Assembly (NCBI GenBank): GCA_965222535.1
Contig: OZ244957.1
Coordinates: 1,860,001 to 1,924,000, forward strand
Length of the DNA stretch: 64,000 nucleotides
Origin: G965222535 sp965222535
Lineage (GTDB): Bacteria; Pseudomonadota; Gammaproteobacteria; HK1
Reading direction: 5' to 3'
Shown in pieces: positions 51,622-61,425 of this stretch; positions within the stretch are counted from its first letter, which is position 1; every line of letters starts with the position of its first letter. Under the pieces are notes generated by a model. The model saw nothing but the letters and a program-made list of their open reading frames with translations, did no database searches and was not told the origin of the DNA. Both the position numbers and the translations under genes were made by a program.

Positions 51622-53070
51622 TCAGCCGACCGATGATTCCAGACTGACCTCAATCAGCTTCTGCGCCTCAACCGCAAATTCCATCGGCAGTTCACGAAAT
51701 ACCTCTTTACAAAAGCCATTGATGATGATCGACACGGCGTCTTCGTCGGATAGACCGCGGCTGCGACAATAGAACAATTGATCTTCGTTCAGCTTTGAAG
51801 TGGTCGCCTCGTGCGCTACCTTGGCGGTTGGGTTTTTGACTTCCATATAGGGCACGGTGTGGGCACCGCAATGGTCGCTCATCAGCAGCGAATCGCACTG
51901 TGTGTGGTTGCGCGCATTGTCGGCTCCCGGTGCGACTTTCACCAAGCCGCGGTAGGTATTCTGCCCATTCCCGGCAGAAATGCCTTTGGCAACGATCGTG
52001 CTGCGGGTATTGCGACCAAGGTGGATCATCTTGGTGCCGGTATCGGCTTGCTGGCGTAGATTTGATACCGCAACTGAATGAAACACGCCAACGGAATTGT
52101 CCCCGCGCAGGATGCAGCTGGGGTACTTCCAAGTGATTGCTGAGCCGGTTTCTACTTGGGTCCAGGAAATACGCGAATTATCCCCGCGACAATCGCCGCG
52201 TTTGGTAACGAAGTTATAGACGCCGCCGCGCCCGTGCTCGTCGCCGGGGTACCAGTTCTGCACTGTTGAGTATTTGATCGTCGCGTTTTCCAAGGCGACT
52301 AACTCGACGACCGCGGCGTGCAGTTGGTTTTCATCGCGCATCGGTGCCGTGCAGCCCTCCAGATAGCTCACCTCAGCGCCTTCATCGGCGATCAGCAAAG
52401 TGCGCTCAAACTGCCCGGTTTTGGCTTCGTTGATGCGAAAATAGGTTGATAGATCCATCGGGCACGTTACCCCTTTGGGGATATAGCAAAACGAGCCATC
52501 GCTGAATACAGCCGAATTCAAGGCGGCGAAATAGTTATCCGTGAACGGCACTACGCTGCCGAGGTATTGTTCTACTAGGTCAGTATGCTCGCGCGCCGCT
52601 TCGGAGAAAGAGCAAAACACGATCCCCTTTTCGGCGAGCGTTTCCTTGAACGTCGTGACCACCGAAACGCTGTCAAAAACCGCATCCACCGCGACGCCGG
52701 CAAGGACAGCGCGTTCGTACAGCGGGATGCCAAGTTTTTCGTATGTTTTGAGTAGTTCGGGGTCAACTTCGGCGAGGCTCTTGGGTGCCTCTGCACTGGA
52801 TTTAGGCGCTGAATAGTACGAGATTGCCTGGTAATCGATCGGCAGGTGATGCAGTTTCGCCCAGTTCGGCTCACGCATCGTCTGCCACTGCGCAAAGGCT
52901 TTCAAACGCCAATCCAGTAAGAATTGGGGTTCCTTCTTTTTCCTCGATATCATGCGAATAATATCTTCATCCAGCCCGGCGCGTGCGGTATCTGACTCCA
53001 GGTCAGTGACAAATCCATACTGGTAGCGGCGTGTGATCACATCGTCTAATACGGTGCTCGTGTCGGTCAT
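51622..53070 (-). CDS. sufB: Fe-S cluster assembly protein SufB
   Basis: Scaffold subunit of the SufBCD complex that builds iron-sulfur clusters. The 482-residue sequence has YQYGFVTDLESDTARAGLDE at the N-terminus, NSAVFSDGSFCYIPKGV, the beta-helix core with RNTRSTIVAKGISAGNGQNTYRG, the cluster-site cysteine in NHTQCDSLLMSD and the C-terminal SRGLSDEDAVSIIINGF. Length is normal. No sufC, sufD or sufS stands next to it in the window; the neighbours are an epimerase-like gene and adk. The rest of the operon may be elsewhere. Confidence 0.96.
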   Translation of the reverse strand: MTDTSTVLDDVITRRYQYGFVTDLESDTARAGLDEDIIRMISRKKKEPQFLLDWRLKAFAQWQTMREPNWAKLHHLPIDYQAISYYSAPKSSAEAPKSLAEVDPELLKTYEKLGIPLYERAVLAGVAVDAVFDSVSVVTTFKETLAEKGIVFCSFSEAAREHTDLVEQYLGSVVPFTDNYFAALNSAVFSDGSFCYIPKGVTCPMDLSTYFRINEAKTGQFERTLLIADEGAEVSYLEGCTAPMRDENQLHAAVVELVALENATIKYSTVQNWYPGDEHGRGGVYNFVTKRGDCRGDNSRISWTQVETGSAITWKYPSCILRGDNSVGVFHSVAVSNLRQQADTGTKMIHLGRNTRSTIVAKGISAGNGQNTYRGLVKVAPGADNARNHTQCDSLLMSDHCGAHTVPYMEVKNPTAKVAHEATTSKLNEDQLFYCRSRGLSDEDAVSIIINGFCKEVFRELPMEFAVEAQKLIEVSLESSVG

Positions 53071-53133
53071 GGTGGGCTCCAGCGAAAAAATCCAAGCGTC
53101 AGAATAAAATCAACGCGAAAAGGCCGGTTGAGG

Positions 53134-54024
53134 TTAATCGTGCGGCGTACTCTTGGCGGCTTCTTTCAATACCATTGCGTAGCCTTCTTTATAGCTAGGG
53201 TAGCAGAATTGGTAGCCATCCGCCAGTAATCGGATATTTCGGCAGCGCTTGCCTCGATCGCCAACGAGCGCTTTGCTGAGCGGCAGTGGCAGTGGCAGTG
53301 GCGCGCTGCTGCCGCTACGCTCGGCCAGCCAACGCATCACTTCTCCTTGCAGCGCGGGCTTGTTGTCCACCGCGAGGTACAAACGGCGCGGCGCACGTAA
53401 GCTGAGCAGATGGCGCAATACTGCTGCGCAGTCGTCGCTATGGATACGGTTAGTATAACGGCAGCGGTTGTCGGAATGAAGTTTGTTTGTACGTTGCGTT
53501 GCGATCGGGCGATAGCGATTGATCCCATAGATGCCACCGAAACGCACCGTACAGGCCATGATGGGGCTATCTTGCACCACCGCTTCTGCTTCCAGCAATA
53601 CCTTGCCATTGAAGCGCTGCGGCTCGGCGGCGCTTGCCTCATCGACCCATTCGCCGTTGCATTGAGCGTAAACCGCAGTGCTGGATGCGTAGAGAATGCG
53701 CTCAAGCGGTGCGCCGCCATCTTGCAGCGCTTTGCGTACCGCTTTGAAGGCGTCAACATAGAGCCGGCGGTAGCTCCTTTCATCGTGCGTATCGGCGCTT
53801 GCAACGAACACTAGGCGGCTTATGGTGGGAGCAATGGCCGCCAAGCGCTTGCCGGGCTGGTTGAGATCGAGTGCCAGTGCCTCAATCGGTGCCGCGATGT
53901 GCTGCGCACGGCGGCGCACGCCAAACACCGGCTGGCCGTCGGCGCACAGCAGCAACCCCAAGCGGTTGCCGATATCCCCGCAGCCAGCGATCAGCACCCC
54001 ATCTGCACGATCTGCTGGGGTCAT
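53134..54024 (-). CDS. NAD-dependent epimerase/dehydratase-like protein (YeeZ family)
   Basis: Short extended-SDR protein of 296 residues. The Rossmann start LIAGCGDIGNRLGLLL, YASSTAVYAQCNGEWVDE with the catalytic-type tyrosine, and RFGGIYGINR support the YeeZ group. A PLPLPLPL stretch at about residues 244-251 comes from a GGCAGT microsatellite (about 53280-53300). The reaction is not known; a nucleotide-sugar or ureide-type role is not supported here. It is 63 bases upstream of sufB on the same strand and may share its transcript. Confidence 0.85.
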   Translation of the reverse strand: MTPADRADGVLIAGCGDIGNRLGLLLCADGQPVFGVRRRAQHIAAPIEALALDLNQPGKRLAAIAPTISRLVFVASADTHDERSYRRLYVDAFKAVRKALQDGGAPLERILYASSTAVYAQCNGEWVDEASAAEPQRFNGKVLLEAEAVVQDSPIMACTVRFGGIYGINRYRPIATQRTNKLHSDNRCRYTNRIHSDDCAAVLRHLLSLRAPRRLYLAVDNKPALQGEVMRWLAERSGSSAPLPLPLPLSKALVGDRGKRCRNIRLLADGYQFCYPSYKEGYAMVLKEAAKSTPHD

Positions 54025-54722
54025 GTCGTCGCCTGTGCAGTTACGAGCGCTTCAGCGCGCCATGCGTGCGCGTCTCCAGAGCGAACTGGCGGAGCGGTTG
54101 AGTGTTGCATCAGGTGCAGTACGCTAATGCTGAGTGGTCGAGGGGAAACGGTTTACGCGGGGCTACTAGGAAGCGGGCCAGACAAAAAAGCGCGCAGTTT
54201 GCGGTGGCGCTGCGGTTGTGGCAGCCGGCTGATCAGCCGCGCTTGCCTGTAGAGCCGCGGCAGATCGCCATTGACGCTGATGAGCACCGCCTCAAATACC
54301 ACAACCAGCGCACGGTGAAACGCCATCAGCGCGGGAGTGGCATTTTGTTGACATCGAACTTGAAGAGCGGGTCATGAGCGCTATAATCGCACCACGCGGT
54401 GGTTTTCTTAACGGCGGACCTTTGCCAGAACATGTGCTGCAACATATCACGTTTTTGTTGTTGTTTGTCGGCACCGCGGGCGTTTTTTGTTAAGGGCACC
54501 TCGAAAGCGCCAGCGTTCGTGCTTAGCCCTTGCAAAGATGCGTTGCCGCCCCTATCCCGGGTAATGGCTGCGTATCCAAAGCGGCGCTGATTATCCGATC
54601 AACGGGCTGGCGAGGGGCTGGCGAGCGCGACCATTGTCGGTGGAGAGCCAAACAGCATGAGGGTTTGCATCACCCTATTGCCTAGCGGCGTCTGCACTGG
54701 AACCAGCCAAATCCTAGCAAGC
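54025..54722. other. 698-base region with no confident gene
   Basis: Short frames exist (54153-54326 minus, 57 codons; 54374-54493 plus, 39 codons) but neither has a good ribosome site or known product. TTGAAG (54360-54365), 16 bases and TATAAT (54382-54387) form a good sigma-70 promoter on the plus strand, followed at once by the small hairpin ACCAC-GCG-GTGGT and TTTT. A truncated F2 end (AAGGGCACCTCGAAAGC) is at 54492-54508. The promoter may drive a short RNA or be chance. Confidence 0.4.
54360..54387 (+). promoter_or_regulatory. Putative sigma-70 promoter in a gene-poor region
   Basis: TTGAAG and TATAAT are separated by 16 bases. No gene of support lies downstream on the plus strand before ubiA, which runs the other way. 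Low confidence as a real promoter. Confidence 0.35.
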
Positions 54723-55613
54723 TCATGCAGTGAGCATCAGATAATCGGCTGCGATGCCAACAAAGACGATCAGGCCGACCCAGTTATTATGCTGGAAAGC
54801 ACGCAGACAGCGGGATCGATCACGGTCTTTGATCAAGTACTGTTGGTAGCCGAATAACAGCACTGCAACCCCTACGGCAATATAATAGGTTAACTCAAGA
54901 CTAGCGCACCAGCCGATACTGATCAGCAACACGATGACCGCGAATTGAAATCCAGCAATCAGTGCTTTATCTGCTGTCGCGAACAAAATAGCCGATGATT
55001 TGCTGCCGATGCGCAGATCATCTTCACGATCAACCATCGCATACATCGTATCGTAAGCGAGCACCCACGCGACAACGCAGGTCATTATGATCCACGGCGT
55101 CAGGTTCAGCGCGCCAGTCTCAGCCGCCCATGCCATCGGCACTGCCCAACCAAAAGCCAGCCCCAAATGCAATTGCGGTAGATGGGTGTAACGTTTGGCG
55201 TAGGGATAGCTGGCCGCGAGCATGATCGCTACCAGCGCTAAGCCGATGGTCAGAGCGTTCATCGTCAACACCAAGCCGAATGCAATGAGCCCCAGCCCGA
55301 CAAACAGCCTTAGCGCTGCCTGCGGCTGGATCCGTCCAGCCGCGATGGGGCGGCTTTGGGTGCGTCTGACATGAGGATCTAACTTACGATCGGCGAAATC
55401 ATTGATCACACAACCAGCCGAGCGCATCAAGATTACGCCGATAATAAATACGCAGACGACGAAAGGATCGGGCCTGCCGTTGCCGGCTATCCACAGGGTC
55501 CACAGGGTTGGCCACAGCAGCAATAGCCAGCCGATCGGCTTGTCAAGGCGCATCAAGCGCCAATAATCAGACCATTGAGTGCCGGTATCGGCGGTTTTGA
55601 GAGTTAAATTCAT
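54723..55613 (-). CDS. ubiA: 4-Hydroxybenzoate octaprenyltransferase
   Basis: Inner-membrane prenyltransferase that attaches the isoprenoid chain in ubiquinone synthesis. The first aspartate-rich motif is NDFADRKLDPHVRRT and the second DTMYAMVDREDDLRIG, with about eight hydrophobic helices. The 296 residues match the family. No ubiC is adjacent. It is divergent from the ribosomal operon across almost 1 kb. Confidence 0.96.
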   Translation of the reverse strand: MNLTLKTADTGTQWSDYWRLMRLDKPIGWLLLLWPTLWTLWIAGNGRPDPFVVCVFIIGVILMRSAGCVINDFADRKLDPHVRRTQSRPIAAGRIQPQAALRLFVGLGLIAFGLVLTMNALTIGLALVAIMLAASYPYAKRYTHLPQLHLGLAFGWAVPMAWAAETGALNLTPWIIMTCVVAWVLAYDTMYAMVDREDDLRIGSKSSAILFATADKALIAGFQFAVIVLLISIGWCASLELTYYIAVGVAVLLFGYQQYLIKDRDRSRCLRAFQHNNWVGLIVFVGIAADYLMLTA

Positions 55614-56604
55614 ACGATTGACAGAACAATTCAGACGGCACAGCCAAGAGGTCAGCGTATCACGCCACTGTGCAGTATCTGCTCAAGGCAGTGGAAGCGG
55701 CGTCGAATCAGGAAAACCGCATGGTGCACAACGGGGCATCTTTATTATCGCAGTGTTAGCCCAAAGCAGTATAATACCGCGCTTTGAGACAGTGCAGTGC
55801 TTGCATGAAGGGTTTTCCCGATCGTATCAAGGGCGTTTGACTGAAGCCAGCGATCCTGCAAACGCAGCATAATAATGCGCTATGTTACTGCTGTAGCCCA
55901 TTGTTGATGATCTCGCAAAGCTCCAATTGATCCTGTTTTGGTACTTATTAACGTCCCTAATGAATTCGTAAAGTGTTGCTATTCATGGATATTATTTTCC
56001 GTACTGGAACACAAAGTACGGTCACAGGTGACGTATTGCGAAACCATCATCATCATTAGTTAGTTGCAGTTAAAAGCAAGAAAAGGGGGTAGGCGGTGCC
56101 TGCGCGCAACCTAGCTTCAGTAGCCAGCTTGCGCAGGTTTTTCAGCAGCCTCGGAAGGTGCTTTGGAAAGCGCAACGAGCGGTTTTTTTGCAGTGCCGTT
56201 GTCGTGTTTTGAGGTAAAGGTAGGGAATCAAATGGTTATGAGTGGCACACGCGCCGCTCCTTACTTAGCCCCAGTCCTTCATCCGCGATGATTTTTTCTG
56301 GTGCTCTTAAGAGGCGTTGAAGAACGTGCTTTTGTAAGCGGATAAAAAATATTTGATTGCCCCGATTAGATTTTGTTAGACTTTGCCGCCTTATCCTTTG
56401 TTGAGAAGGGCATTCCCATGGCGAATCCACCTGACCTGCTTGTCAAGAGGGGGGTGTTCTTGTGTCTCTTAGAAAGATTTGCTGTGTGCTGTTTTGTGTT
56501 ATTGATGCTTGGTCATAGGGGCTGAGCTTAGTGCATTAAGGTGCTGGATTTCTGGTTCAGACCCAGTGTAATTTGAGGTTGAGTTGGAGGTTGGGAGCTG
56601 TGTG
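55614..56604. other. Leader region upstream of the str operon
   Basis: About 990 bases without a supported gene. It should carry the ubiA and rpsL promoters. TTGATT (56353) and TAGACT (56377) spaced by 18 form a plausible promoter. The stretch after 56383 would then be an rpsL leader of about 220 bases, long enough for regulation, but I see no clear terminator or ribosomal-protein site. Confidence 0.4.
56353..56382 (+). promoter_or_regulatory. Putative promoter of the str operon
   Basis: TTGATT and TAGACT with an 18-base spacer, preceded by the AT-rich AAAAAATATT, lie 220 bases upstream of rpsL. Both hexamers are only partial matches to consensus. Confidence 0.4.
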
Positions 56605-56979
56605 GTGGTAACGATCAATCAACTGGTGCGCAATCCGCGCAAGCGGCAGCGACAAAAAAGTAATGTACCAGCGCTGGCGGGGTGTCCGCAGCGTCGCGGT
56701 GTTTGTACGCGGGTATATACTACGACGCCTAAAAAACCGAATTCAGCTTTGCGCAAAGTCGCCAAGGTGCGGCTGACCAGCGGTGAAGAAGTCATCACCT
56801 ACATCGGCGGTATAGGGCATAATCTGCAAGAACACTCCGTTGTCCTGATCCGCGGTGGACGTGTTAAGGATCTGCCAGGGGTGCGCTACCACGTTGTGCG
56901 TGGCAGCCTTGATACATCGGGTGTCAGCGATCGTCGGCAGGGGCGTTCGAAATACGGAACCAAGAGGCCAAAGGGCTGA
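56605..56979 (+). CDS. rpsL: 30S ribosomal protein S12
   Basis: Decoding-centre protein of the small subunit. Starting at the GTG at 56605 gives MVTINQLVRNPRKR and 124 residues, the same as E. coli; GGGAG lies seven bases upstream. The conserved VYTTTPKKPNSALRKVAKV keeps the lysine at the classic streptomycin position, and RGGRVKDLPGVRYH is intact. A longer frame from 56584 (TTG) would add seven odd residues. rpsG follows after three bases. Confidence 0.97.
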   Translation: MVTINQLVRNPRKRQRQKSNVPALAGCPQRRGVCTRVYTTTPKKPNSALRKVAKVRLTSGEEVITYIGGIGHNLQEHSVVLIRGGRVKDLPGVRYHVVRGSLDTSGVSDRRQGRSKYGTKRPKG

Positions 56980-56982
56980 GTT

Positions 56983-57453
56983 ATGCCACGACGCAGAGAA
57001 ATTCCCGTTCGTGAGGTGTTGCCGGATCCGAAATTTAAGGACATTGATTTGGCGAAATTCATCAATGTGCTGATGTTTGGGGGTAAAAAATCAGTAGCTG
57101 AGCGCATCGTTTACGGGGCGTTGGACGCCATCCAGCAAAACATGCCAGAGAGTTCGCTGGAAATGTTTAAACGCGCCTTAGAAAATATCCGTCCAGTCGT
57201 GGAGGTGAAATCTCGTCGGGTTGGTGGGGCAACATATCAGGTACCAGTTGAAGTACGCTCCAGCCGGCGCTCCACGCTGGCCATGCGTTGGTTGGTGGAA
57301 GCGTCGCGTAAGCGAGGTGAGAAATCAATGCAACAGCGTCTGGCAGGTGAGCTGCGGGATGCATCCGCAGGCCGAGGTGCCGCGGTCAAAAAACGCGAGG
57401 ATACCCATCGTATGGCTGAGGCCAATAAGGCCTTTTCGCATTACCGTTGGTAG
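56983..57453 (+). CDS. rpsG: 30S ribosomal protein S7
   Basis: Primary 16S rRNA-binding protein of the 30S head, and in many bacteria the regulator of this operon. The 156 residues include RREIPVREVLPDPKF, INVLMFGGKKSVAERIVYGAL and the C-terminal ANKAFSHYRW. It lies three bases after rpsL and 38 before fusA. Confidence 0.98.
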   Translation: MPRRREIPVREVLPDPKFKDIDLAKFINVLMFGGKKSVAERIVYGALDAIQQNMPESSLEMFKRALENIRPVVEVKSRRVGGATYQVPVEVRSSRRSTLAMRWLVEASRKRGEKSMQQRLAGELRDASAGRGAAVKKREDTHRMAEANKAFSHYRW

Positions 57454-57491
57454 CCTTTTATATTTGTTGTTGAATCCTCAGGGATTACTCG

Positions 57492-59597
57492 GTGCCTCGC
57501 AGAACCTCACTCGATTGTTATCGCAATATTGGTATTATGGCCCATATTGACGCTGGCAAGACGACCACCACTGAACGCATCCTGTATTACACCGGGATTT
57601 CGCATAAGCTGGGTGAAGTACACGATGGTGCTGCAGTGATGGATTGGATGGTACAGGAGCAGGAGCGTGGCATCACGATAACATCAGCGGCGACAACCTG
57701 CTTCTGGCGTGGGATGGATCAGCAGTTCGGTGAGCATCGCATCAATATCATTGATACCCCGGGGCATGTCGATTTCACTATTGAGGTTGAGCGCAGTCTG
57801 CGTGTGCTGGATGGTGCTTGTGCTGTGTTTTGTGCTGTCGGTGGGGTTGAGTCTCAATCTGAAACGGTATGGCGTCAGGCTGAGAAATATGCCGTGCCAA
57901 AGCTGGTATTTGTCAATAAAATGGATCGTCAGGGGGCTAATTTTCTGAGTGTCATTGAACAACTGCGTACGCGATTGAAAGCCAATCCAGTGTTGATGCA
58001 GATTCCGGTTGGAGCCGAGGAAAACTTTGTCGGGATAATTGACTTGGTGAAAATGAAGGCCATCCGCTGGAACCAAGAGGATTCAGGACAGACATTTGAA
58101 GAGTATGCGATCCCTGATGATCTGCTTGAGTCGGCCAACCAGCATCGTGATGCGCTGTTGGTCGCCGCCGCCGAAGCGGATGATGCATTGACTGAAAAGT
58201 ATTTGGGCAGCGGTGAGTTGAGCGCCAGCGAAATTCGCCGCGCCATTCGTCAACGCACCTTGAATAACGAGCTTGTACCGGTATTTTGTGGCTCTGCATT
58301 TAAGAACAAAGGCGTACAGGCATTGCTGGATGGAATCGTAGAGTATCTGCCTGCACCGCAGGATGTACCTCCGATTCATGGGGTGACGGAGGATGGCGAT
58401 AGCGCTGCAGGGCAGGTACGCAAAGCGTCCGATGATGAGCCATTTGCGGCCTTGGCGTTTAAGATTGCGACCGATCCGTTTGTCGGTACATTGACATTTT
58501 TTCGGGTTTACTCAGGAGTTTTGAAATCAGGGGACGCGATCTATAACCCTAGCCGGCGGAAAAAAGAGCGAATTGGACGTATTCTGCAAATGCATGCCAA
58601 TTCGCGCGAAGAAATAAAAGAGGTGCGTGCTGGTGACATCGCCGCCGCCGTTGGCTTGAAGAAAATGACCACAGGTGACACGTTATGTGATCCAGTCCGC
58701 AGCATCGTACTGGAGCGGATGGAGTTCCCTGAACCTGTGATCTCTATTGCTGTGGAACCTAAAACCAAGACTGATCAAGAAAATATGGGGCTTGCACTGG
58801 CAAAAATAGCAGCCGAAGACCCGTCGTTCAGGGTTTCCACCGATCATGAGTCATCGCAAACCATCATTTCCGGGATGGGTGAGTTGCATTTGGAGATCAT
58901 CATTGATCGTTTGCAGCGCGAGTTTAAGGTCAAGGCTAATGTTGGGATGCCCCAAGTCGCGTATCGTGAGACTGTTAAACGTTCGGTTGAACATGAGTAC
59001 CGTTTTATACGGCAAACTGGAGGTCGTGGTCAATACGGTCATGTGAAGCTACGCATTGAGCCGCAAGCGCCCGGTAGCGGCTACGCCTTTGTGGATAATA
59101 TCGTTGGTGGGGCGGTGCCCAAAGAGTATATCCCAGCAGTGAACAACGGGGTGCAGCAACAAATGGAAGCAGGTATTATCGCTGGATATCCAGTCGTTGA
59201 TGTTAAGGTAACATTATTTGATGGTTCATATCATGAGGTTGACTCCAGCGAGATTGCGTTCAAAACAGCGGCCTCTAATTGTTTTCGCGAGGCGTTGCAG
59301 AAAGCGAACGGTGCTTTGCTGGAACCTTTGATGAAAGTAGAAATCGTTACGCCTGAAGAATATATGGGAGATGTAATTGGTGATCTGAGCCGTCGTCGCG
59401 GTATGGTACAAGGCATGGATGATGTTTCTTCCGCCAAAGTCGTACGCGCCGAGGTCCCATTAAGCGAAATGTTTAGTTACGCTACTGATTTGCGATCTTC
59501 GACCCAGGGACGGGCAACATTTACGATGGAGTTTAACCGTTACCACGAAGTTCCAACGGCAGTCATGGGTGATATAGTGCGTCGCCTTACTCAATAA
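57492..59597 (+). CDS. fusA: Elongation factor G
   Basis: GTPase that drives translocation on the ribosome. It begins with GTG: MPRRTSLDCYRNIGIMAHIDAGKTTTTERIL, followed by DTPGHVDFT and NKMDR, and the later domains II-V (RRRGMVQGM near the C-terminus). Length 701. AGGGA lies nine bases upstream of the GTG. Confidence 0.98.
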   Translation: MPRRTSLDCYRNIGIMAHIDAGKTTTTERILYYTGISHKLGEVHDGAAVMDWMVQEQERGITITSAATTCFWRGMDQQFGEHRINIIDTPGHVDFTIEVERSLRVLDGACAVFCAVGGVESQSETVWRQAEKYAVPKLVFVNKMDRQGANFLSVIEQLRTRLKANPVLMQIPVGAEENFVGIIDLVKMKAIRWNQEDSGQTFEEYAIPDDLLESANQHRDALLVAAAEADDALTEKYLGSGELSASEIRRAIRQRTLNNELVPVFCGSAFKNKGVQALLDGIVEYLPAPQDVPPIHGVTEDGDSAAGQVRKASDDEPFAALAFKIATDPFVGTLTFFRVYSGVLKSGDAIYNPSRRKKERIGRILQMHANSREEIKEVRAGDIAAAVGLKKMTTGDTLCDPVRSIVLERMEFPEPVISIAVEPKTKTDQENMGLALAKIAAEDPSFRVSTDHESSQTIISGMGELHLEIIIDRLQREFKVKANVGMPQVAYRETVKRSVEHEYRFIRQTGGRGQYGHVKLRIEPQAPGSGYAFVDNIVGGAVPKEYIPAVNNGVQQQMEAGIIAGYPVVDVKVTLFDGSYHEVDSSEIAFKTAASNCFREALQKANGALLEPLMKVEIVTPEEYMGDVIGDLSRRRGMVQGMDDVSSAKVVRAEVPLSEMFSYATDLRSSTQGRATFTMEFNRYHEVPTAVMGDIVRRLTQ

Positions 59598-59637
59598 AAA
59601 TTCCTCGATTTTGAGTGTTTATTGGAGATTTAGAACT

Positions 59638-60822
59638 ATGGCCAAACAGAAGTTTGAACGGCTGAAAGTGCATATCAATGTTGGCACCATAGGTCATGTT
59701 GACCACGGGAAGACAACTTTAACAGCCGCTATGACGAAGGTGTTGGCAGCAAAATTTGGTGGCGATATAAAAGGATTTGATGAGATTGATAATGCCCCCG
59801 AAGAGCGTGCACGCGGGATTACAATCGCCACTGCGCATGTAGAGTATGAGTCTGAGGTGCGCCATTACGCACATGTTGATTGCCCTGGTCATGCGGATTA
59901 TGTCAAGAACATGATCACCGGCGCGGCGCAGATGGATGGCGCAGTGCTGGTGGTATCGGCGGCCGATGGGCCGATGCCGCAGACGCGTGAACACATATTG
60001 TTAGCGCGCCAAGTAGGGGTGCCGTACATCGTTGTATTTTTGAACAAATGCGATATGGTGGATGATGAAGAGTTATTGGAGCTGGTTGAACTGGAAGTCA
60101 GAGAACTGCTGGATAAGTATGAATTTCCTGGTGATGACACTCCAGTGATACGCGGTTCGGCGCTGAAGGCTCTGGAAGGGGATGCACAGGCAGAGGCTTC
60201 GGTTATCGAATTGGTGGAAGCTTTGGATAGCCATATACCATTGCCTGATCGGGCCATAGACGGTGCCTTTTTGATGCCGATTGAAGACGTGTTTTCGATT
60301 TCTGGACGGGGGACAGTGGCGACAGGCAGGGTAGAGCGCGGTATCGTCAAGGTAGGCCAAGAAGTAGCGATAGTTGGGGTAAAAGAGACGGTGAAGACCA
60401 CTTGTACTGGTGTTGAGATGTTTCGGAAGTTACTTGATGAGGGTAAAGCTGGGGATAACATCGGGGTGTTGTTGCGTGGGGTAAAACGCGATGAAATTGA
60501 ACGCGGTCAGGTACTGGCGAGGCCGGGTAGCATTACGCCGCATACTGAGTTCGTCGCTGAGGTATATGTGTTGTCGAAGGATGAAGGCGGTCGGCACACG
60601 CCCTTCTTTAAGGGTTATCGTCCACAGTTTTATTTCCGTACCACGGATGTCACTGGCGCAGTTGAATTGCCTGAGGGTGTGGAGATGGTAATGCCTGGAG
60701 ATAATATTCAGATGCGAGTGAGACTGATCGTGCCGATAGCGATGGAGGAAGGATTGCGATTCGCAATAAGAGAAGGAGGCCGTACTGTTGGAGCCGGCGT
60801 AGTCGCCAAGATATTGCAATGA
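59638..60822 (+). CDS. tuf: Elongation factor Tu
   Basis: GTPase that brings aminoacyl-tRNA to the ribosome. The ATG at 59638 with GGAG upstream gives MAKQKFERLKVHINVGTIGH and 394 residues. GHVDHGKTTL, DCPGHADYVKNMI and NKCDMVDD are the GTP-site motifs. The frame from 59611 is not used. Only this tuf copy is visible in the window. Confidence 0.98.
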   Translation: MAKQKFERLKVHINVGTIGHVDHGKTTLTAAMTKVLAAKFGGDIKGFDEIDNAPEERARGITIATAHVEYESEVRHYAHVDCPGHADYVKNMITGAAQMDGAVLVVSAADGPMPQTREHILLARQVGVPYIVVFLNKCDMVDDEELLELVELEVRELLDKYEFPGDDTPVIRGSALKALEGDAQAEASVIELVEALDSHIPLPDRAIDGAFLMPIEDVFSISGRGTVATGRVERGIVKVGQEVAIVGVKETVKTTCTGVEMFRKLLDEGKAGDNIGVLLRGVKRDEIERGQVLARPGSITPHTEFVAEVYVLSKDEGGRHTPFFKGYRPQFYFRTTDVTGAVELPEGVEMVMPGDNIQMRVRLIVPIAMEEGLRFAIREGGRTVGAGVVAKILQ

Positions 60823-60861
60823 TTTTCGAGTTATTAATCAGCGTATTGTGAGGCAAGACTA

Positions 60862-61179
60862 ATGAGTAGTAGTCAGCAGTATATCCGTATTCGCCTGAAA
60901 GCCTTCGATCATCGTTTGATCGATCGTTCAGCGGCTGAGATTGTCGAGACCGCACGTCGTACCGGAGCGACTGTCAAAGGACCGATCCCATTACCCACTC
61001 GTAAAGAGCGTTATACCATACTGATTTCACCGCATGTGAATAAAGATGCGCGCGATCAATACGAAATTCGTACCTATAAGCGATTAATGAACATTTTAAA
61101 TCCTACTGATAAAACGGTAGATGCGTTGATGAAGATCGATTTAGCAGCTGGCGTTGATGTGCAGATCAAGCTCAATTAA
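60862..61179 (+). CDS. rpsJ: 30S ribosomal protein S10
   Basis: Small-subunit protein and transcription antitermination partner (NusE) of NusB. The 105 residues contain YIRIRLKAFDHRLIDRSA and RTGATVKGPIPLPTRKERYT. GAGG lies upstream of the ATG. It is followed by an unusually long 246-base gap before rplC. Confidence 0.98.
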   Translation: MSSSQQYIRIRLKAFDHRLIDRSAAEIVETARRTGATVKGPIPLPTRKERYTILISPHVNKDARDQYEIRTYKRLMNILNPTDKTVDALMKIDLAAGVDVQIKLN

Positions 61180-61425
61180 GTCTTGGGTTGGGTAGCTTGC
61201 GCGAATAAGATGGATAAGACAGATACTCTGCAAGGATGTACCAACTTATACTCCTTTCGCCAAATAAAGCATCTATTAGGCTGCATCAAGAGAAATTCAC
61301 TCGGCGAGTTTTTTTGAGGCGAACAATTCAGCATTTGAAAGAGTAGGGGTTGAGTTTCGGATACCATCACAAGCAGGGTTAATTCTATTTTTTACGAGAG
61401 CATAAGGATTGAAAAGGATATTGAT

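Noticed and set aside
54153..54326. 57-codon minus-strand frame starting MAFHRALVVVFEAVL
   Set aside because: Plausible amino acid composition, but no ribosome site and no family recognised.
54374..54493. 39-codon plus-strand frame starting MSAIIAPRGG
   Set aside because: The start overlaps the putative promoter region, and nothing supports translation.
55614..56604. tRNA or rRNA genes before the str operon
   Set aside because: No cloverleaf with a 3' acceptor or T-arm consensus was recognised on either strand by eye.
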